Positions 27,634 to 38,005 of a DNA stretch of 64,000 nucleotides are shown piece by piece. Position 1 is the first letter of the stretch. Every line of letters starts with the position of its first letter. A program made the translations under genes and the position numbers. The notes beneath the pieces are model-generated. The model searched no databases. It saw only the letters and a program-made list of their open reading frames with translations, and was not told the DNA's origin. The stretch comes from Archangium gephyra. GTDB lineage: Bacteria; Myxococcota; Myxococcia; Myxococcales; Myxococcaceae. The DNA is taken from contig NZ_CP011509.1 of NCBI RefSeq assembly GCF_001027285.1, positions 2,240,501 through 2,304,500 on the forward strand, written 5' to 3'.

Positions 27634-30600
27634 GGATGGATTCTCCCTGAAGAGAGGGCATGGCGCCTCGGCCCACCACGGGGACCGTCGAGCCCGAAGG
27701 CCGCGCCAGCTGAATCAACGCCGGGGTCAGGAAGTCCCGATGCCCACGGTACCAATCGGTCGAGGTGGCCACCACCGGCAGCTTGCTCGAGGGCAGGGCC
27801 ACCGGACGGAAGCCCCCCTTGGGGGTGAAACGAGTCATGGCGCCCGTCTGGGGGTCCACGCTCACCAGCTGCACCCACTCATTGCCCACCAGCTCGCGGA
27901 TGGGCGCCTGGCGCTCGTAGATGGCCGAGAGCGTCGCGATGCTCGCCTCCACGATGAGCAGCAGGCGCATGGGCTCGTGGATTTCGATCATCTGCCGGGG
28001 CAGGCCGGTGCGCAGATCGCTCTCCACGCCGTCCATCACCCCGAGCAGGCCGGTGAGGTTGTGGGGCAGCTTGGTGCCGCAGCCGTAGCGGTCATTGTCG
28101 ACGCACGAGAAGTAGTACTCGAGGTTGATGCCGGCGCCCACCGGCCCCACCGCCAGCAGGATGCGCTCGAGGATGGAGCCGGTGGGGTCGTGAGACGGAT
28201 CGTACGAGACGAGGAAGGCGCGCCGGTCCAGGAAGAGGCCGCGGGAGAGGGCCCGGCGGCCCACGATGCAGGAGGCGTTGGTGACGTGGCCCAGCTCGGG
28301 GCGGGCCTGGCTGAGGTCCACCGCCCGCTCCTCCACGTGGCGCAGCGCGGCCTTGGGCGAGAGCCGGGCCGGAGCGGACTCGAAGCGCCGGCAGCGCTCG
28401 TGCGCGGAGAGGGCCCGCGCCTTGTCGAGCTCCCGCCACAGCGCGTCCAGCTCGCCGCGCAGGGCCTGGGGCATGTCCTCCGTGTCGTGGAGGACCACCT
28501 CGTCGGTGGTGGTGTTGTGCAGCCCGCCGAGGAACCAGGTGGTGGCGGGGATGTGGATGCCGCGCTCGCGCAGGCGCGCCCTCACCTCGGGCCGGTTGGC
28601 CATCTCCGCGAAGAGGCGCGCGTTGGCGCCGCCGTGGCGGCCACCGCAGGCGCCGCAGTCATAGGCGGACATGTGCGGGTTGTTGACGCTCACCGCGCCA
28701 TGCCCCAGCAGCACCACCAGCGGGGCGAAGTCCTTCACCAGCCCCACGTTGTCCAGCAGGGCGGCCACCCGGTCCGCCTTCTCGGCCACGGTGAAGCCCC
28801 GCGACTTGCCCACCTGGGGCGCGGGCAGCGACTCGTCCCGCAGGCTCGCCAGCCGCGTGCGCGGCGTGGGCACCAGCTTCGCCGCGAGCGCCCGGCGCAT
28901 CCGGTCCACCTGATGGGGGAAGAAGACGTGCAGCGGCAGCAGCAGCGCGGAGATCAACCCCACCAGCGGCGTCAGCAGCCAGCCGAGCTCCAGCGAGTGC
29001 GCCCCGCCGTGCAGCCAGTGGTCGAAGCGGGCCCACAGGGCGCGCGCCCGCGCGCGGGCCTGCGCCACGTGCTCGTGGTCCGGGTGCGGGTGCTCCACCA
29101 CCTCGTGCGCGGGCGTGACGACCACCGGGCAGAGCGAGGCATGGTTCGCGTCATCCAGGCCCCGGTAGTCCATGGCCACGCCGAAGAAGCCGGCCGCGGC
29201 GAACGTCTCGTGCACGGGGCTCAGCTCCTCGAAGTGCCGGCGGAAGGCCTCCTCGCGGTCATCGATGCAGAAGAACAGCTGGAAGCGCGCGTTGCGCACC
29301 GTGCGCAGCGACTCCGGGCGCTGCCGGTTCTGCTCCAGGCCGTGCAGCACCTCCGTGCGGTAGCGGTGCTCGTAGGCCTCCATCCACACCCGGCGGCGGG
29401 CCAGCTCGTCGAAGGACTCCAGCCACGTGAGCAGGGTGCGGCGCTGGGCCAGCGGAAGCGCGGCCACCTCCGGCGCGGAGAGGCCGGCGACCTGGGCGAG
29501 CTGGAAGAAGCGCCAGCTGCCCTCCTCCTCCGGGCGCTCCTGCAAGGAGTGCCGGGGCGGCAGGCTGCGGGCGTGCGCCAGCAAACCGGAGAGCGGGCCC
29601 GTGTACTCCAGGCGCCGCTTCGCCACGTCGCGCAGCGCATACAGCTCCAGCGTGAGGCGCACGGCGAGGAAGTCCACCAGCGCGGCCGGCGGCGCTCCGG
29701 GCGCGCGGTCCGCGGGGTTGTGCTCCAGGCGGCTCATCATGCCCGCCCAGCCGGGCAGGGCCTGCAGCACCCGGACGACGTACTCCTCCCACTGCGCCTG
29801 GGGCACGCCCAACGTGTCGAGCGCGGCCAGCACCGTGTCCTGGGCGGACAGGCCCCGGCGCTCGGACTCGGCGAGCTCCTCGTGCAGCCCCGCCAGCCAG
29901 TGGGGCAACACCCCGCTGCCCCGCAGCTTCAACGTGCGCCACGCGGAGAACAGCCCGCGCTCGCGCTCCGGCATGGGCCAGTGCGACACCCCCTCGTCGA
30001 GGAAGGCCGCGCAGGCGCGGATGAGGTGCGGGTTCACCAGGTCGGACGCATCCTCCCCGGTGGCGTCCCGCAGCACCTCGCGGTGGCTGCGCACCGCTTC
30101 CGGGGCCGGGGCCTCCGGGGTCTCCGGGGTGAGCAGCGGCGTCCGGCAGGCGGCCCACAGGGCACTCACCGCGAACACCTCCGGCTCCTTCGCCAGTCGC
30201 TCGCGCAGGGAGGGCAGGCTTCCATTGCCCCCGAAGACGGCCGCCAGCTCCCGGGCTACCGCGCCGAGCTCCGCCGACTTCCACGACGGCCCGAGCAGCG
30301 CCGCCGCGAGGTCGTTCATGCTCCAGTCCTTGCCCACCTTGTCCATCCAGCCGCGCAGGCCCTCGGTGGAGCGCTGCAGCAGCCGGGTCCTCACCGCCTC
30401 CGGCACATCCGGACGCAGCCGCCGCGAGGCGGACAGCTCCTCCTGCTTCCAGCGCAGCGAGGCCGCCGTCTCCACGGGGATGGGGTGGCGCAGCGCCAGC
30501 CGCTCCACCTCCAGCAGCGTGAGGGAGCCCGGAGCGAGCTCCACCACCGGCCTGCCCTCGTGACGCTCGGCCAGGACCGCCTCCAGGTCCCCGTCGGTGA

Positions 30601-30850
30601 TGCGGCCCCGCTGGTACAGCTCACGGTAGCGCGACTCCGGGTAGTAGCCCTCCGTGCCGAAGACGGCGCTGGCGGCCTCCACCGCCTCGTGGAAGGGCCG
30701 GTGCTGGAAGGCGTGCAGCGTGTTGTGGTGCACGAACACGCTGATGGGGCCCTGCGCCGGCAGCAGGTGGGCCGCGTGCTCCAGCACCTCGTGCAGGTGC
30801 TGGCGGCGATCCTCTGGAGTGCCGTGCGGGGCGGGGTGGGGGTGGCTCAT
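27620..30850 (-). CDS. dabA: Inorganic carbon transporter subunit DabA (DUF2309), 1076 aa
   Basis: Large peripheral subunit with a beta-carbonic-anhydrase-like zinc site, thought to trap CO2 as bicarbonate. Candidate metal ligands and catalytic residues are C528 and D530 (FFCIDDREE), H717 (LLGHGAV) and C732 (YDCGACGG). The spacings of 2 and 15 residues match those known for characterised DabA (C351/D353, H524/C539). Other signs: HHNTLHAFQ near the N-terminus and IYERQAPIRELVGNEWVQL near the C-terminus. AGGA lies 9 nt before the ATG. It follows the SulP gene by 42 bp and overlaps dabB by 14 nt. Confidence 0.92.
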   Translation of the reverse strand: MSHPHPAPHGTPEDRRQHLHEVLEHAAHLLPAQGPISVFVHHNTLHAFQHRPFHEAVEAASAVFGTEGYYPESRYRELYQRGRITDGDLEAVLAERHEGRPVVELAPGSLTLLEVERLALRHPIPVETAASLRWKQEELSASRRLRPDVPEAVRTRLLQRSTEGLRGWMDKVGKDWSMNDLAAALLGPSWKSAELGAVARELAAVFGGNGSLPSLRERLAKEPEVFAVSALWAACRTPLLTPETPEAPAPEAVRSHREVLRDATGEDASDLVNPHLIRACAAFLDEGVSHWPMPERERGLFSAWRTLKLRGSGVLPHWLAGLHEELAESERRGLSAQDTVLAALDTLGVPQAQWEEYVVRVLQALPGWAGMMSRLEHNPADRAPGAPPAALVDFLAVRLTLELYALRDVAKRRLEYTGPLSGLLAHARSLPPRHSLQERPEEEGSWRFFQLAQVAGLSAPEVAALPLAQRRTLLTWLESFDELARRRVWMEAYEHRYRTEVLHGLEQNRQRPESLRTVRNARFQLFFCIDDREEAFRRHFEELSPVHETFAAAGFFGVAMDYRGLDDANHASLCPVVVTPAHEVVEHPHPDHEHVAQARARARALWARFDHWLHGGAHSLELGWLLTPLVGLISALLLPLHVFFPHQVDRMRRALAAKLVPTPRTRLASLRDESLPAPQVGKSRGFTVAEKADRVAALLDNVGLVKDFAPLVVLLGHGAVSVNNPHMSAYDCGACGGRHGGANARLFAEMANRPEVRARLRERGIHIPATTWFLGGLHNTTTDEVVLHDTEDMPQALRGELDALWRELDKARALSAHERCRRFESAPARLSPKAALRHVEERAVDLSQARPELGHVTNASCIVGRRALSRGLFLDRRAFLVSYDPSHDPTGSILERILLAVGPVGAGINLEYYFSCVDNDRYGCGTKLPHNLTGLLGVMDGVESDLRTGLPRQMIEIHEPMRLLLIVEASIATLSAIYERQAPIRELVGNEWVQLVSVDPQTGAMTRFTPKGGFRPVALPSSKLPVVATSTDWYRGHRDFLTPALIQLARPSGSTVPVVGRGAMPSLQGESIHAAQ

Positions 30851-30892
30851 CTGGAGACGTCCTGGTTCAGGGGGACCGAAAGGGGGTTGCCA

Positions 30893-32539
30893 CTAAGCGC
30901 CGACAGGGGTGCCGTTGGACAGCTTCTTGCGCGCGGCGAGCGGGTGCGGCGACAGGCCGCGGTGCTGGTCGAGCCCGCGGATGCGCAGGTGGCGGCCCGA
31001 CCGGGAGAACTCATCCTCCAGCTCGTGCAGCCGCTCCATCACCGTGTGGTCCACCAGGCGCGCGTGCTCGAGGTCCAGCTCCACGTGCTTCGCCTGGGCG
31101 TGCTTGGAGATCTGCTTCTTGAGCTTGAGGTAGTTGCTGAAGACGGCCGCGTGCCGCACGCGCAGCACCACGCTGTCCCCGTTCTGATGCTCCTCGATGA
31201 CGGGCCGGAAGAGGCCGCCGATCGGCGCGCCGTTGAGCACGTGCACCACCAGCTTCAGCACGATGCCCGCGGCCACGCCCACCAGCAGATCCGTCGCCAG
31301 CGTCACCACCAGCGTGAAGCTGAAGATGGTGAGCTGCTCGAGGCCGATGCGGAACGTCTTCACGAACTCGCTCGGCGAGGCCAGGCGCACGCCGGTGAAG
31401 ATGAGCATCGCGGCGAGCGCGGCCAGCGGAATCCGGTGGATGAGCATGGGCGCGAAGGTCACGAAGAGCAGCAGGAAGAGGCCATGGAAGAAGTTGGACA
31501 GCCGGCTCTTCGCCCCGTAGCCGATGTTGGCCGAGCTGCGGACGATCTCGGAGATCATCGGCAGGCCGCCGATGAGGCCGGCGACGAGGTTGCCCACGCC
31601 CGTGGCCAGCAGGTCCTTGTCCAGATCCGAGCGGCGCTTCTGGGGATCCAGCATGTCCACCGCCTTGGCGCTCAGCAGCGACTCGATGCTGCCCACCAAG
31701 GAGAACATGACGATGTACTTGATGGAAGCACCCGAGGCGACGGCGGAGAAGTCCGGGAAGGTGACGGCCGACAGCAGGTTGCCCGGCAGGTTCACGAGGA
31801 AGTTGGGGCCCACCGAGTACAGGTGATCCGAGAAGGTGAAGGTGTGCTCGTGGTCCAGGTCGAAATACAGGCCCAGGGGCACCGCGACGACCAGCACCAG
31901 CAGCGGGGCCGGCACGCGCTTGAGGAGCGCCACCTTCTTGGACAGCGCCATGTGCCCGAAGAGCAGCACCAGGCTGATGACGCCAATCAGGGCGATCTCC
32001 GGGTTCATCCGCCCCACGCTCTGGGGAATCTCACCCAGCAGCGCCAGCGGCTCCTTGGCCTTGGGCGCCACGCCCAGCAGCGTGTGGATCTGCTTCGAGC
32101 AGATGATGACGCCGATGGCCGCCAGCATTCCGTGCACCACCGAGGAGGGGAAGAAGTCCCCGAGCGTCCCGGCGCGCAGCAGCGCGAAGACGATCTGCAC
32201 CGCCGCCGCCACCGCGAGGGTGGCCAGGGCCCGGCGGTAACCCAGGGCATTGTCACCCTGGCCCAACTCCTGCACCGCGCCGAGGGCGATGACGATGAGA
32301 CCTGCCGCTGGCCCCTTGATGGTCAGCCGGGCGCTTCCCAGCCATGACGCCAGGACGCCGCCCACCACCGCGGTGAGGATGCCGGAGACCGGCGGAAAGC
32401 CGCTCGCCATGGCGATGCCCAGGCAGAGGGGCAGCGCGATGAGGAAGACCAGGAAGCCAGAGACGAGATCGCTCTTCCAGGTCGACGCGTCCGCCTGCTC
32501 GGGACGGGGCGTGGAGGAAGGCGTGGACGGAGATTGCAT
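30893..32539 (-). CDS. SulP-family inorganic anion (bicarbonate/sulfate) transporter with STAS domain, 548 aa
   Basis: Inner-membrane transporter. Residues 20-440 are a SulP/SLC26 core: SGFLVFLIALPLCLGIAMAS, ASWLGSARLTIKGPAAGLIV, VVHGMLAAIGVIICSKQIH and IGGLPMISEIVRSSANI. Residues 455-530 are a STAS domain (HVELDLEHARLVDHTVMERL). ATG 32539 starts just before the first transporter motif, with GAGGAG 11 nt upstream; the longer frame to 32836 crosses the promoter region. Its place as first gene of the dabA-dabB operon favours bicarbonate as substrate, but sequence alone cannot exclude sulfate. Transcription probably starts near 32608. Confidence 0.88.
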   Translation of the reverse strand: MQSPSTPSSTPRPEQADASTWKSDLVSGFLVFLIALPLCLGIAMASGFPPVSGILTAVVGGVLASWLGSARLTIKGPAAGLIVIALGAVQELGQGDNALGYRRALATLAVAAAVQIVFALLRAGTLGDFFPSSVVHGMLAAIGVIICSKQIHTLLGVAPKAKEPLALLGEIPQSVGRMNPEIALIGVISLVLLFGHMALSKKVALLKRVPAPLLVLVVAVPLGLYFDLDHEHTFTFSDHLYSVGPNFLVNLPGNLLSAVTFPDFSAVASGASIKYIVMFSLVGSIESLLSAKAVDMLDPQKRRSDLDKDLLATGVGNLVAGLIGGLPMISEIVRSSANIGYGAKSRLSNFFHGLFLLLFVTFAPMLIHRIPLAALAAMLIFTGVRLASPSEFVKTFRIGLEQLTIFSFTLVVTLATDLLVGVAAGIVLKLVVHVLNGAPIGGLFRPVIEEHQNGDSVVLRVRHAAVFSNYLKLKKQISKHAQAKHVELDLEHARLVDHTVMERLHELEDEFSRSGRHLRIRGLDQHRGLSPHPLAARKKLSNGTPVGA

Positions 32540-32614
32540 GGGATTCAAGACTCCTCGTGCTCGCGGGCCGGCGGGGGGGTGCCATGGCGCCGGATGTCCG
32601 CATCGGACTTCCGG

Positions 32615-32642
32615 GGGATGGGACGAGCCGCTTTCCGGTTCC
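32615..32642 (-). promoter_or_regulatory. Candidate ECF-type promoter for the SulP-dab operon
   Basis: On the minus strand GGAACC (32642-32637), 16-nt spacer, then CATCCC (32620-32615), compared with CGTC-type -10 elements. The -35 is identical to that in front of the ECF gene; the -10 has a mismatch. A start near 32608 gives a 70-nt leader. Confidence 0.3.
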
Positions 32643-32751
32643 CGCGTTGGATTTTTTTCCCCGTTTCCCGCTTGTTCCCTCTCTGGGCATACGAGCGAGC
32701 AAGGCCTGTGGCGGCCGAGTCCCGGGCTCCACCCGAAAAACAAAATGAGTG

Positions 32752-32779
32752 GGAACCGGATGACGGTTCGTTCCGTCTG
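32752..32779 (+). promoter_or_regulatory. Candidate ECF-type promoter for the sigma factor gene
   Basis: GGAACC (-35), 16-nt spacer, CGTCTG (-10), which is close to the GGAAC...CGTC pattern used by many ECF sigma factors. It lies about 130 nt upstream of the sigma gene and would allow autoregulation. Confidence 0.45.
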
Positions 32780-32910
32780 GAGGGTGGATGTGATGAAGCG
32801 GCGAGGTGCGGGGGGGTGGAGCGCGGCGGCCCGCACACCTGACGAGCAGAGGCATGGGACGACAGGGCGCCAGGTGGTTGGAGGTGGAGGACGGGAGAGG
32901 CAGGCACCCC

Positions 32911-33489
32911 GTGTCCGGTAACGAGCGGGCCGAGTTCGAGGCCGAAGTCGAGACGCTCATGCCCCGGCTGCACCGGTTCTGTCTGACGCTGTGCAGGGAC
33001 CGGGCGGAGGCGGAGGATCTGCTCCAGGACTCACTGGTGCGCGCCTACCTCCACCGGGACAGCTACCAGGGGCACGGCTCGTTCCTGGGCTGGTTGTGCG
33101 GCATCGTCCGCAACCAGTTCATCGAGGGCCGGCGGTCCGCGGCCCGTCGCCGCTCGCTGCTGGACAGTGTGCTGGAGGGCGCCTCCTCGGTGCTCGGTTC
33201 TCTCTTCACGGGGGGGGTGGAGCAGCCGGATCCCGAGTCGCGGGCGTGCCAGTCCGAGCAGTCGGCCATGCTGCTGCGCGCCCTGCATGCCCTGCCGGAG
33301 AAGTACCGGTTGGTGGTGTTGCTGTGTGACGTGGAAGAGCTGGGCTACGAGGAGGTAGCCTCCATCCTGGGGATGCCCGTGGGCACGGTGAAGAGCCGTC
33401 ACTCCCGGGGCCGGGCCCAGTTGGGAACAGCCTTCCAGGCGGAGCTGGACCAGCAGGAGTGCGCGGTGCGCACAGGAGGAGGCTCGTGA
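32911..33489 (+). CDS. ECF-subfamily RNA polymerase sigma factor, 192 aa
   Basis: Sigma-70 family group IV regulator. Region 2 covers about residues 15-80 (LMPRLHRFCLTLCRDRAEAE, DLLQDSLVRAYLH, FLGWLCGIVRNQF). A linker rich in Ser/Gly follows (85-110). Region 4 covers about 125-175 (LPEKYRLVVLLCDVEELGYE, EVASILGMPVGTVKSR). GTG 32911 is preferred because GGAGAG lies about 11 nt upstream and the protein then starts just before region 2; an ATG at 32854 is possible. Its stop overlaps the GTG of the next gene by GTGA, so the two are translationally coupled and the partner is likely its anti-sigma factor. Confidence 0.92.
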   Translation: MSGNERAEFEAEVETLMPRLHRFCLTLCRDRAEAEDLLQDSLVRAYLHRDSYQGHGSFLGWLCGIVRNQFIEGRRSAARRRSLLDSVLEGASSVLGSLFTGGVEQPDPESRACQSEQSAMLLRALHALPEKYRLVVLLCDVEELGYEEVASILGMPVGTVKSRHSRGRAQLGTAFQAELDQQECAVRTGGGS

Positions 33490-34124
33490 GCAAGGACGAC
33501 GAGACGAAGCTACCGCCGTTGCCCGAGGAGGCGCGTGTGGCCCTCCAGGCCTTCCGCGCCGAGCGTCCCTCCCAGCAGGCCCGCTTCCGCATCCACACCG
33601 CGCTCCAGGCGGCCGAGGCCGGCAGGTCCGCGCCGCGCCCCCCGCCACCCCCGAAGCATGCCGAGTGGCGCTCCTCGGCGGGGTTCCGCGTGGCCATGGG
33701 CGCGGTGCTCACGGGGGCGCTCATGCTGGGGGTGACGGTCAACCTCGACGGCGACGACTCCCGGCTCATCTCGCATGAGTCCCTTCCCGCCCGGCACCTG
33801 TCCGTCCAGATTCCCCGCGAGGGCTTCGGCTGGGTGGAGCTCCCCTGGAGCATCGACGACCACCCCGAGGGCAAGGCCGTGGTGCACATGGAGACCCCGG
33901 CCGAGATGAACTTCCACGAGCACCACGCCGAGCACCTGCCCTCCCTGCAGCTGGTGAGCTGCGAGGCGGACCGCTGCCTGCACCAGTTCGAGGCCCCCAG
34001 CGGGCCGTCCGCCCAGCCGCTGCGCGTGCGCATCCACAAGCCGGGCCGCTACGAGTTCCGCGTCTCGCACGCCTCGGATGACCGGCAGATCAACGAGCGC
34101 TTCGTCGTGGAGGCGGAGCACTGA
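33486..34124 (+). CDS. Single-pass membrane protein, putative anti-sigma factor, 212 aa
   Basis: Starts at GTG 33486 inside the sigma gene stop, with AGGAGG 5-10 nt upstream. The cytoplasmic N-terminus (1-60) is charged and could bind the sigma factor, although I see no HxxxCxxC zinc anti-sigma motif. One membrane helix lies at about 67-86 (VAMGAVLTGALMLGVTV). The outer domain (about 90-212) is His-rich (MNFHEHHAEHL) with two Cys (SCEADRC) and may sense metal, redox state or a ligand. The anti-sigma role is inferred from gene order and topology only. Confidence 0.7.
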   Translation: MSKDDETKLPPLPEEARVALQAFRAERPSQQARFRIHTALQAAEAGRSAPRPPPPPKHAEWRSSAGFRVAMGAVLTGALMLGVTVNLDGDDSRLISHESLPARHLSVQIPREGFGWVELPWSIDDHPEGKAVVHMETPAEMNFHEHHAEHLPSLQLVSCEADRCLHQFEAPSGPSAQPLRVRIHKPGRYEFRVSHASDDRQINERFVVEAEH

Positions 34125-34153
34125 CGCACCGCGCTCCCGCTCCTGGCCTCAAC

Positions 34154-34186
34154 GGGGCATTGCGCCCCCACGGGGCAATCTGCCCC
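34154..34186. promoter_or_regulatory. Tandem 15-bp palindromes upstream of the two-component operon
   Basis: GGGGCATTGCGCCCC (34154-34168) and GGGGCAATCTGCCCC (34172-34186) are spaced 18 bp centre to centre, 54 bp before the histidine kinase start. Two similar inverted repeats on near-same helical faces look like a binding site for a dimeric regulator, most simply the adjacent NtrC-type protein. Confidence 0.45.
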
Positions 34187-34239
34187 GCGCGAGTGGACAG
34201 GTTGGACAGGGTGGGGCTGGCCGTGGTGTGGAAGGCGCC

Positions 34240-35699
34240 ATGACGCTCGCGAGGAAGCTCGTTTTCGCCCTGGTGCTGCTCGCCTTCTCGGTCATCGCCG
34301 GGCTGGAGACGGTGGAGGTGCGGCGGGAGCTGGAGCACTCGGCCCAGGACATGCAGCATGATCACCGGTTGCTCGGCCACGCGCTGAGCGGCTCCTTCGT
34401 CCGGGCCTGGGAGTTGGAGGGCGGGGAGCAGGCGCTGCTGCTGCTGGCGCAGGCCAACCGCTTCCAGTCGCAGGTGAAGCTGAGCTGGCTGTGGCTGGAC
34501 TCGCCGGAGGCGGCGGAGCTGTCGCCCACGCAGCGCGAGGAGCTGCTCGCGGGGAGCGATGTCTCCTTCGTGGACGAGCGGCGGGTTCCCGCGACGCTGC
34601 GCTCCTTCACCCCGGTGGAGATTGGCCCCCGCAAGGGCGTCATCGAGATCACCGAGCCCCTCACGGAGCAGCGTCTGCACGTGAGCCGGACGGTGCTGGG
34701 CACGGCGGTGGCCACCGGCGCCATCTTCCTGGCCTTCCTGGGGGTGGCCATGGCCATGGGCCGCCGGCTCGTGGGCCGCCCGGTGCAGCAGCTGGTGGAG
34801 TTGACGCATCGCATCGGCGAGGGAGACCTGGAGGCGCGCGTCCACCTGCGTCAGAAGGACGAGCTGGCCACGCTGGCGGACGCGATGAACCAGATGGCCA
34901 GTGGCCTGGCGGCCGCCCGCGCGCAGGTGGCGGCCGAGACGGCGGCGCGCCTGGCCACGCTCGAGCACCTGCGGCACGCGGACCGGTTGGGCACGGTGGG
35001 CAAGCTCGCCTCCGGCGTGGCCCATGAGCTGGGCACTCCGCTCAACGTGGTGCTCGGCCGGGCGAAGATGATCACCTCCGGGGAGGCCGAGGGGGACGAG
35101 ACGCGGGAGTGCGCCCTCATCATCACCCAGCAGGTGCAGCACATGACGGGCATCATCCGCCAGTTGCTGGACTTCGCCCGGCGGCGCACGCCCCAGCGGG
35201 CCCCGGAGGACCTGGCGGTGCTGGTGGCGCACACGCTGCGGCTGTTGCACCCGATGGCGACGCGGCGCGGCATCATCCTCGCCAGCGAGGCGGAGGGGCC
35301 GCTGCAGCTGGAGGTGGACGCGGGGCAGCTCCAGCAGGCGCTCACCAACCTGGTCGTCAACGGCATCCAGGCGATGAAGCGCCCGGGCACCCTGCGGGTG
35401 CGGCTGGGCCGGGCGCGCGCCCTGCCGCCGGTGGAGCTGGGCGGCCCCGAGGCGGAGTGGGTGCGGCTGGACGTGATGGACGAGGGGGAGGGCATCTCCG
35501 CGGAGACGCTCCCGCGCGTCTTCGAGCCCTTCTTCACCACCAAGGACGTGGGGGAGGGGACGGGCCTGGGGCTGTCCGTCTCCTATGGACTCATCCGGGA
35601 CCATGGGGGATGGATATCCGTGAGCAGCGAGCCCGGGCGCGGGAGTTGCTTCTCCATCTTCCTTCCACCCGAGGCCCGCGGGCCCCAGGAGGCCGAGGC

Positions 35700-35703
<4 letters not shown>
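34240..35703 (+). CDS. Membrane sensor histidine kinase (NtrB-like), 487 aa
   Basis: Senses an extracytoplasmic signal and phosphorylates the downstream NtrC-type regulator. Two membrane helices (about 7-26 and 152-175) bracket a 125-residue periplasmic domain. HAMP follows (about 176-230; [20 protein letters not shown]), then a dimerisation domain with His262 in [14 protein letters not shown], and HATPase with [36 protein letters not shown] 34240 begins at the first membrane helix. The stop overlaps the ATG of the regulator (ATGA), so they form one operon. Confidence 0.93.
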
Positions 35704-37088
<1,385 letters not shown>

Positions 37089-37106
37089 GCGGGGCTCCCG
37101 CTCCCT

Positions 37107-37122
37107 GGCACGCCGCGTGCTT
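37107..37122 (+). promoter_or_regulatory. Sigma-54 promoter (-24/-12)
   Basis: TGGCACG, 4-nt spacer, GTGCT, differing from the consensus TGGCACG-N4-TTGCW at one base, with the GG and GC in correct spacing. It lies 33 bp before the ATG of the outer-membrane protein and 19 bp after the NtrC-type gene, so it probably drives the outer-membrane gene under that regulator. Confidence 0.75.
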
Positions 37123-37154
37123 CCTCCGGGGCACCCCCTTGGAGGCAGGACCCG

Positions 37155-37970
37155 ATGCACCAGACGAAGCAGCAGAAGCAGGAGCGTGGTTTCCCCAGCA
37201 TGAGCGTGAGCCCGGTTCGCGGGGCGGCGCGCCTTCTCGCGGTGGGCGCGGGGCTGATGCTCGCGCCCGCGGCGCTTGCCCAGCAGGCGGACGCCACGGA
37301 GGAGAACCGCGCGAGCATGGATCGCTTCTTCCCGCTCTCGGAGAGCGCGGCGACGCCGCCCACGTACGTGCGCGCGGAGACGGCGGGCCAGGCGACGTCG
37401 AGCGACGCGACGCAGGGCTATGGCATCTCACAGCGGTTGGAGTTCGTGGTGGTGCGGGGCCTGTCGCTGCGCGTGGGCGCGGAGATGCGCAACACGACGT
37501 ATGGCTTCACGCCGAGCGCGCAGGCGAAGTACCAGTTCCTGCGGCAGGGTGAGCACGGGCTGAACGCGTCGGCGGGTCTGCGCTACAAGCAGCAGGGCTT
37601 CCAGTCGACGGGTGGCGAGGCGGAGGCGTTCGTGTCGGCGGGCAAGCGCTTCGGGCACGTGCTGGCCACGGCGAACTTCGTGGTGGGCCGCGAGCTGTCG
37701 AACCCCGAGGGAGACGTGGAGGGCCACCTGGGCCTGGGCTACCTGGTGATGGAGAACCTGGTGGTGGGCCTCAACACGCGCTACCAGCACGAGTTCGAGA
37801 CGGAGAAGGCGGGCCGTCACCCGGGCCGTGAGTTCGAGCTGATGACGGGCGGCATGGTGGGCTACGGCTTCGACATCGTGGAGCTGTCGTTGCTGGGCGG
37901 CTACTACATGCCGCGCGCCTCCAACAGCAGCGGGCCGATGGCGATGCTGAGGCTCGGCCTCAACTTCTGA
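37155..37970 (+). CDS. Outer-membrane beta-barrel-like protein, 271 aa
   Basis: Exported protein with a signal peptide (RLLAVGAGLMLAPAALAQQA) preceded by a polar lead. After residue 50 the chain is an alternating pattern of amphipathic strands (LEFVVVRGLSLRVGAEMR, NASAGLRYKQQGF, GHVLATANFVVGREL, NLVVGLNTRYQHEFE, VELSLLGGYYM), ending in MLRLGLNF with a terminal Phe as in many outer-membrane barrels. ATG 37155 has GGAGG 8-9 nt upstream; ATG 37200 is less likely. Transcription is probably from the sigma-54 promoter at 37107. I do not know its substrate or ligand. Confidence 0.8.
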   Translation: MHQTKQQKQERGFPSMSVSPVRGAARLLAVGAGLMLAPAALAQQADATEENRASMDRFFPLSESAATPPTYVRAETAGQATSSDATQGYGISQRLEFVVVRGLSLRVGAEMRNTTYGFTPSAQAKYQFLRQGEHGLNASAGLRYKQQGFQSTGGEAEAFVSAGKRFGHVLATANFVVGRELSNPEGDVEGHLGLGYLVMENLVVGLNTRYQHEFETEKAGRHPGREFELMTGGMVGYGFDIVELSLLGGYYMPRASNSSGPMAMLRLGLNF

Positions 37971-38005
37971 GCGGCGGCAATCCAACACACCCGCCCCGCC
38001 AACCA

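Larger units (their letters stand above)
32540..32910. other. Divergent control region, 371 bp, between carbon-uptake operon and ECF sigma gene
   Basis: Holds two oppositely oriented copies of GGGAACCGGA (32751-32760 on +, 32634-32643 on -), each in the position of an ECF -35 element for the gene it faces. It also holds an AT-richer patch (32650-32665, TTTTTTT) that stands out in this GC-rich window. No RNA gene or hairpin seen. Confidence 0.5.

Noticed and set aside
27305-32347. 1680-aa plus-strand open frame opposite the dab operon
   Set aside because: Shadow of dabA, dabB and the SulP gene.
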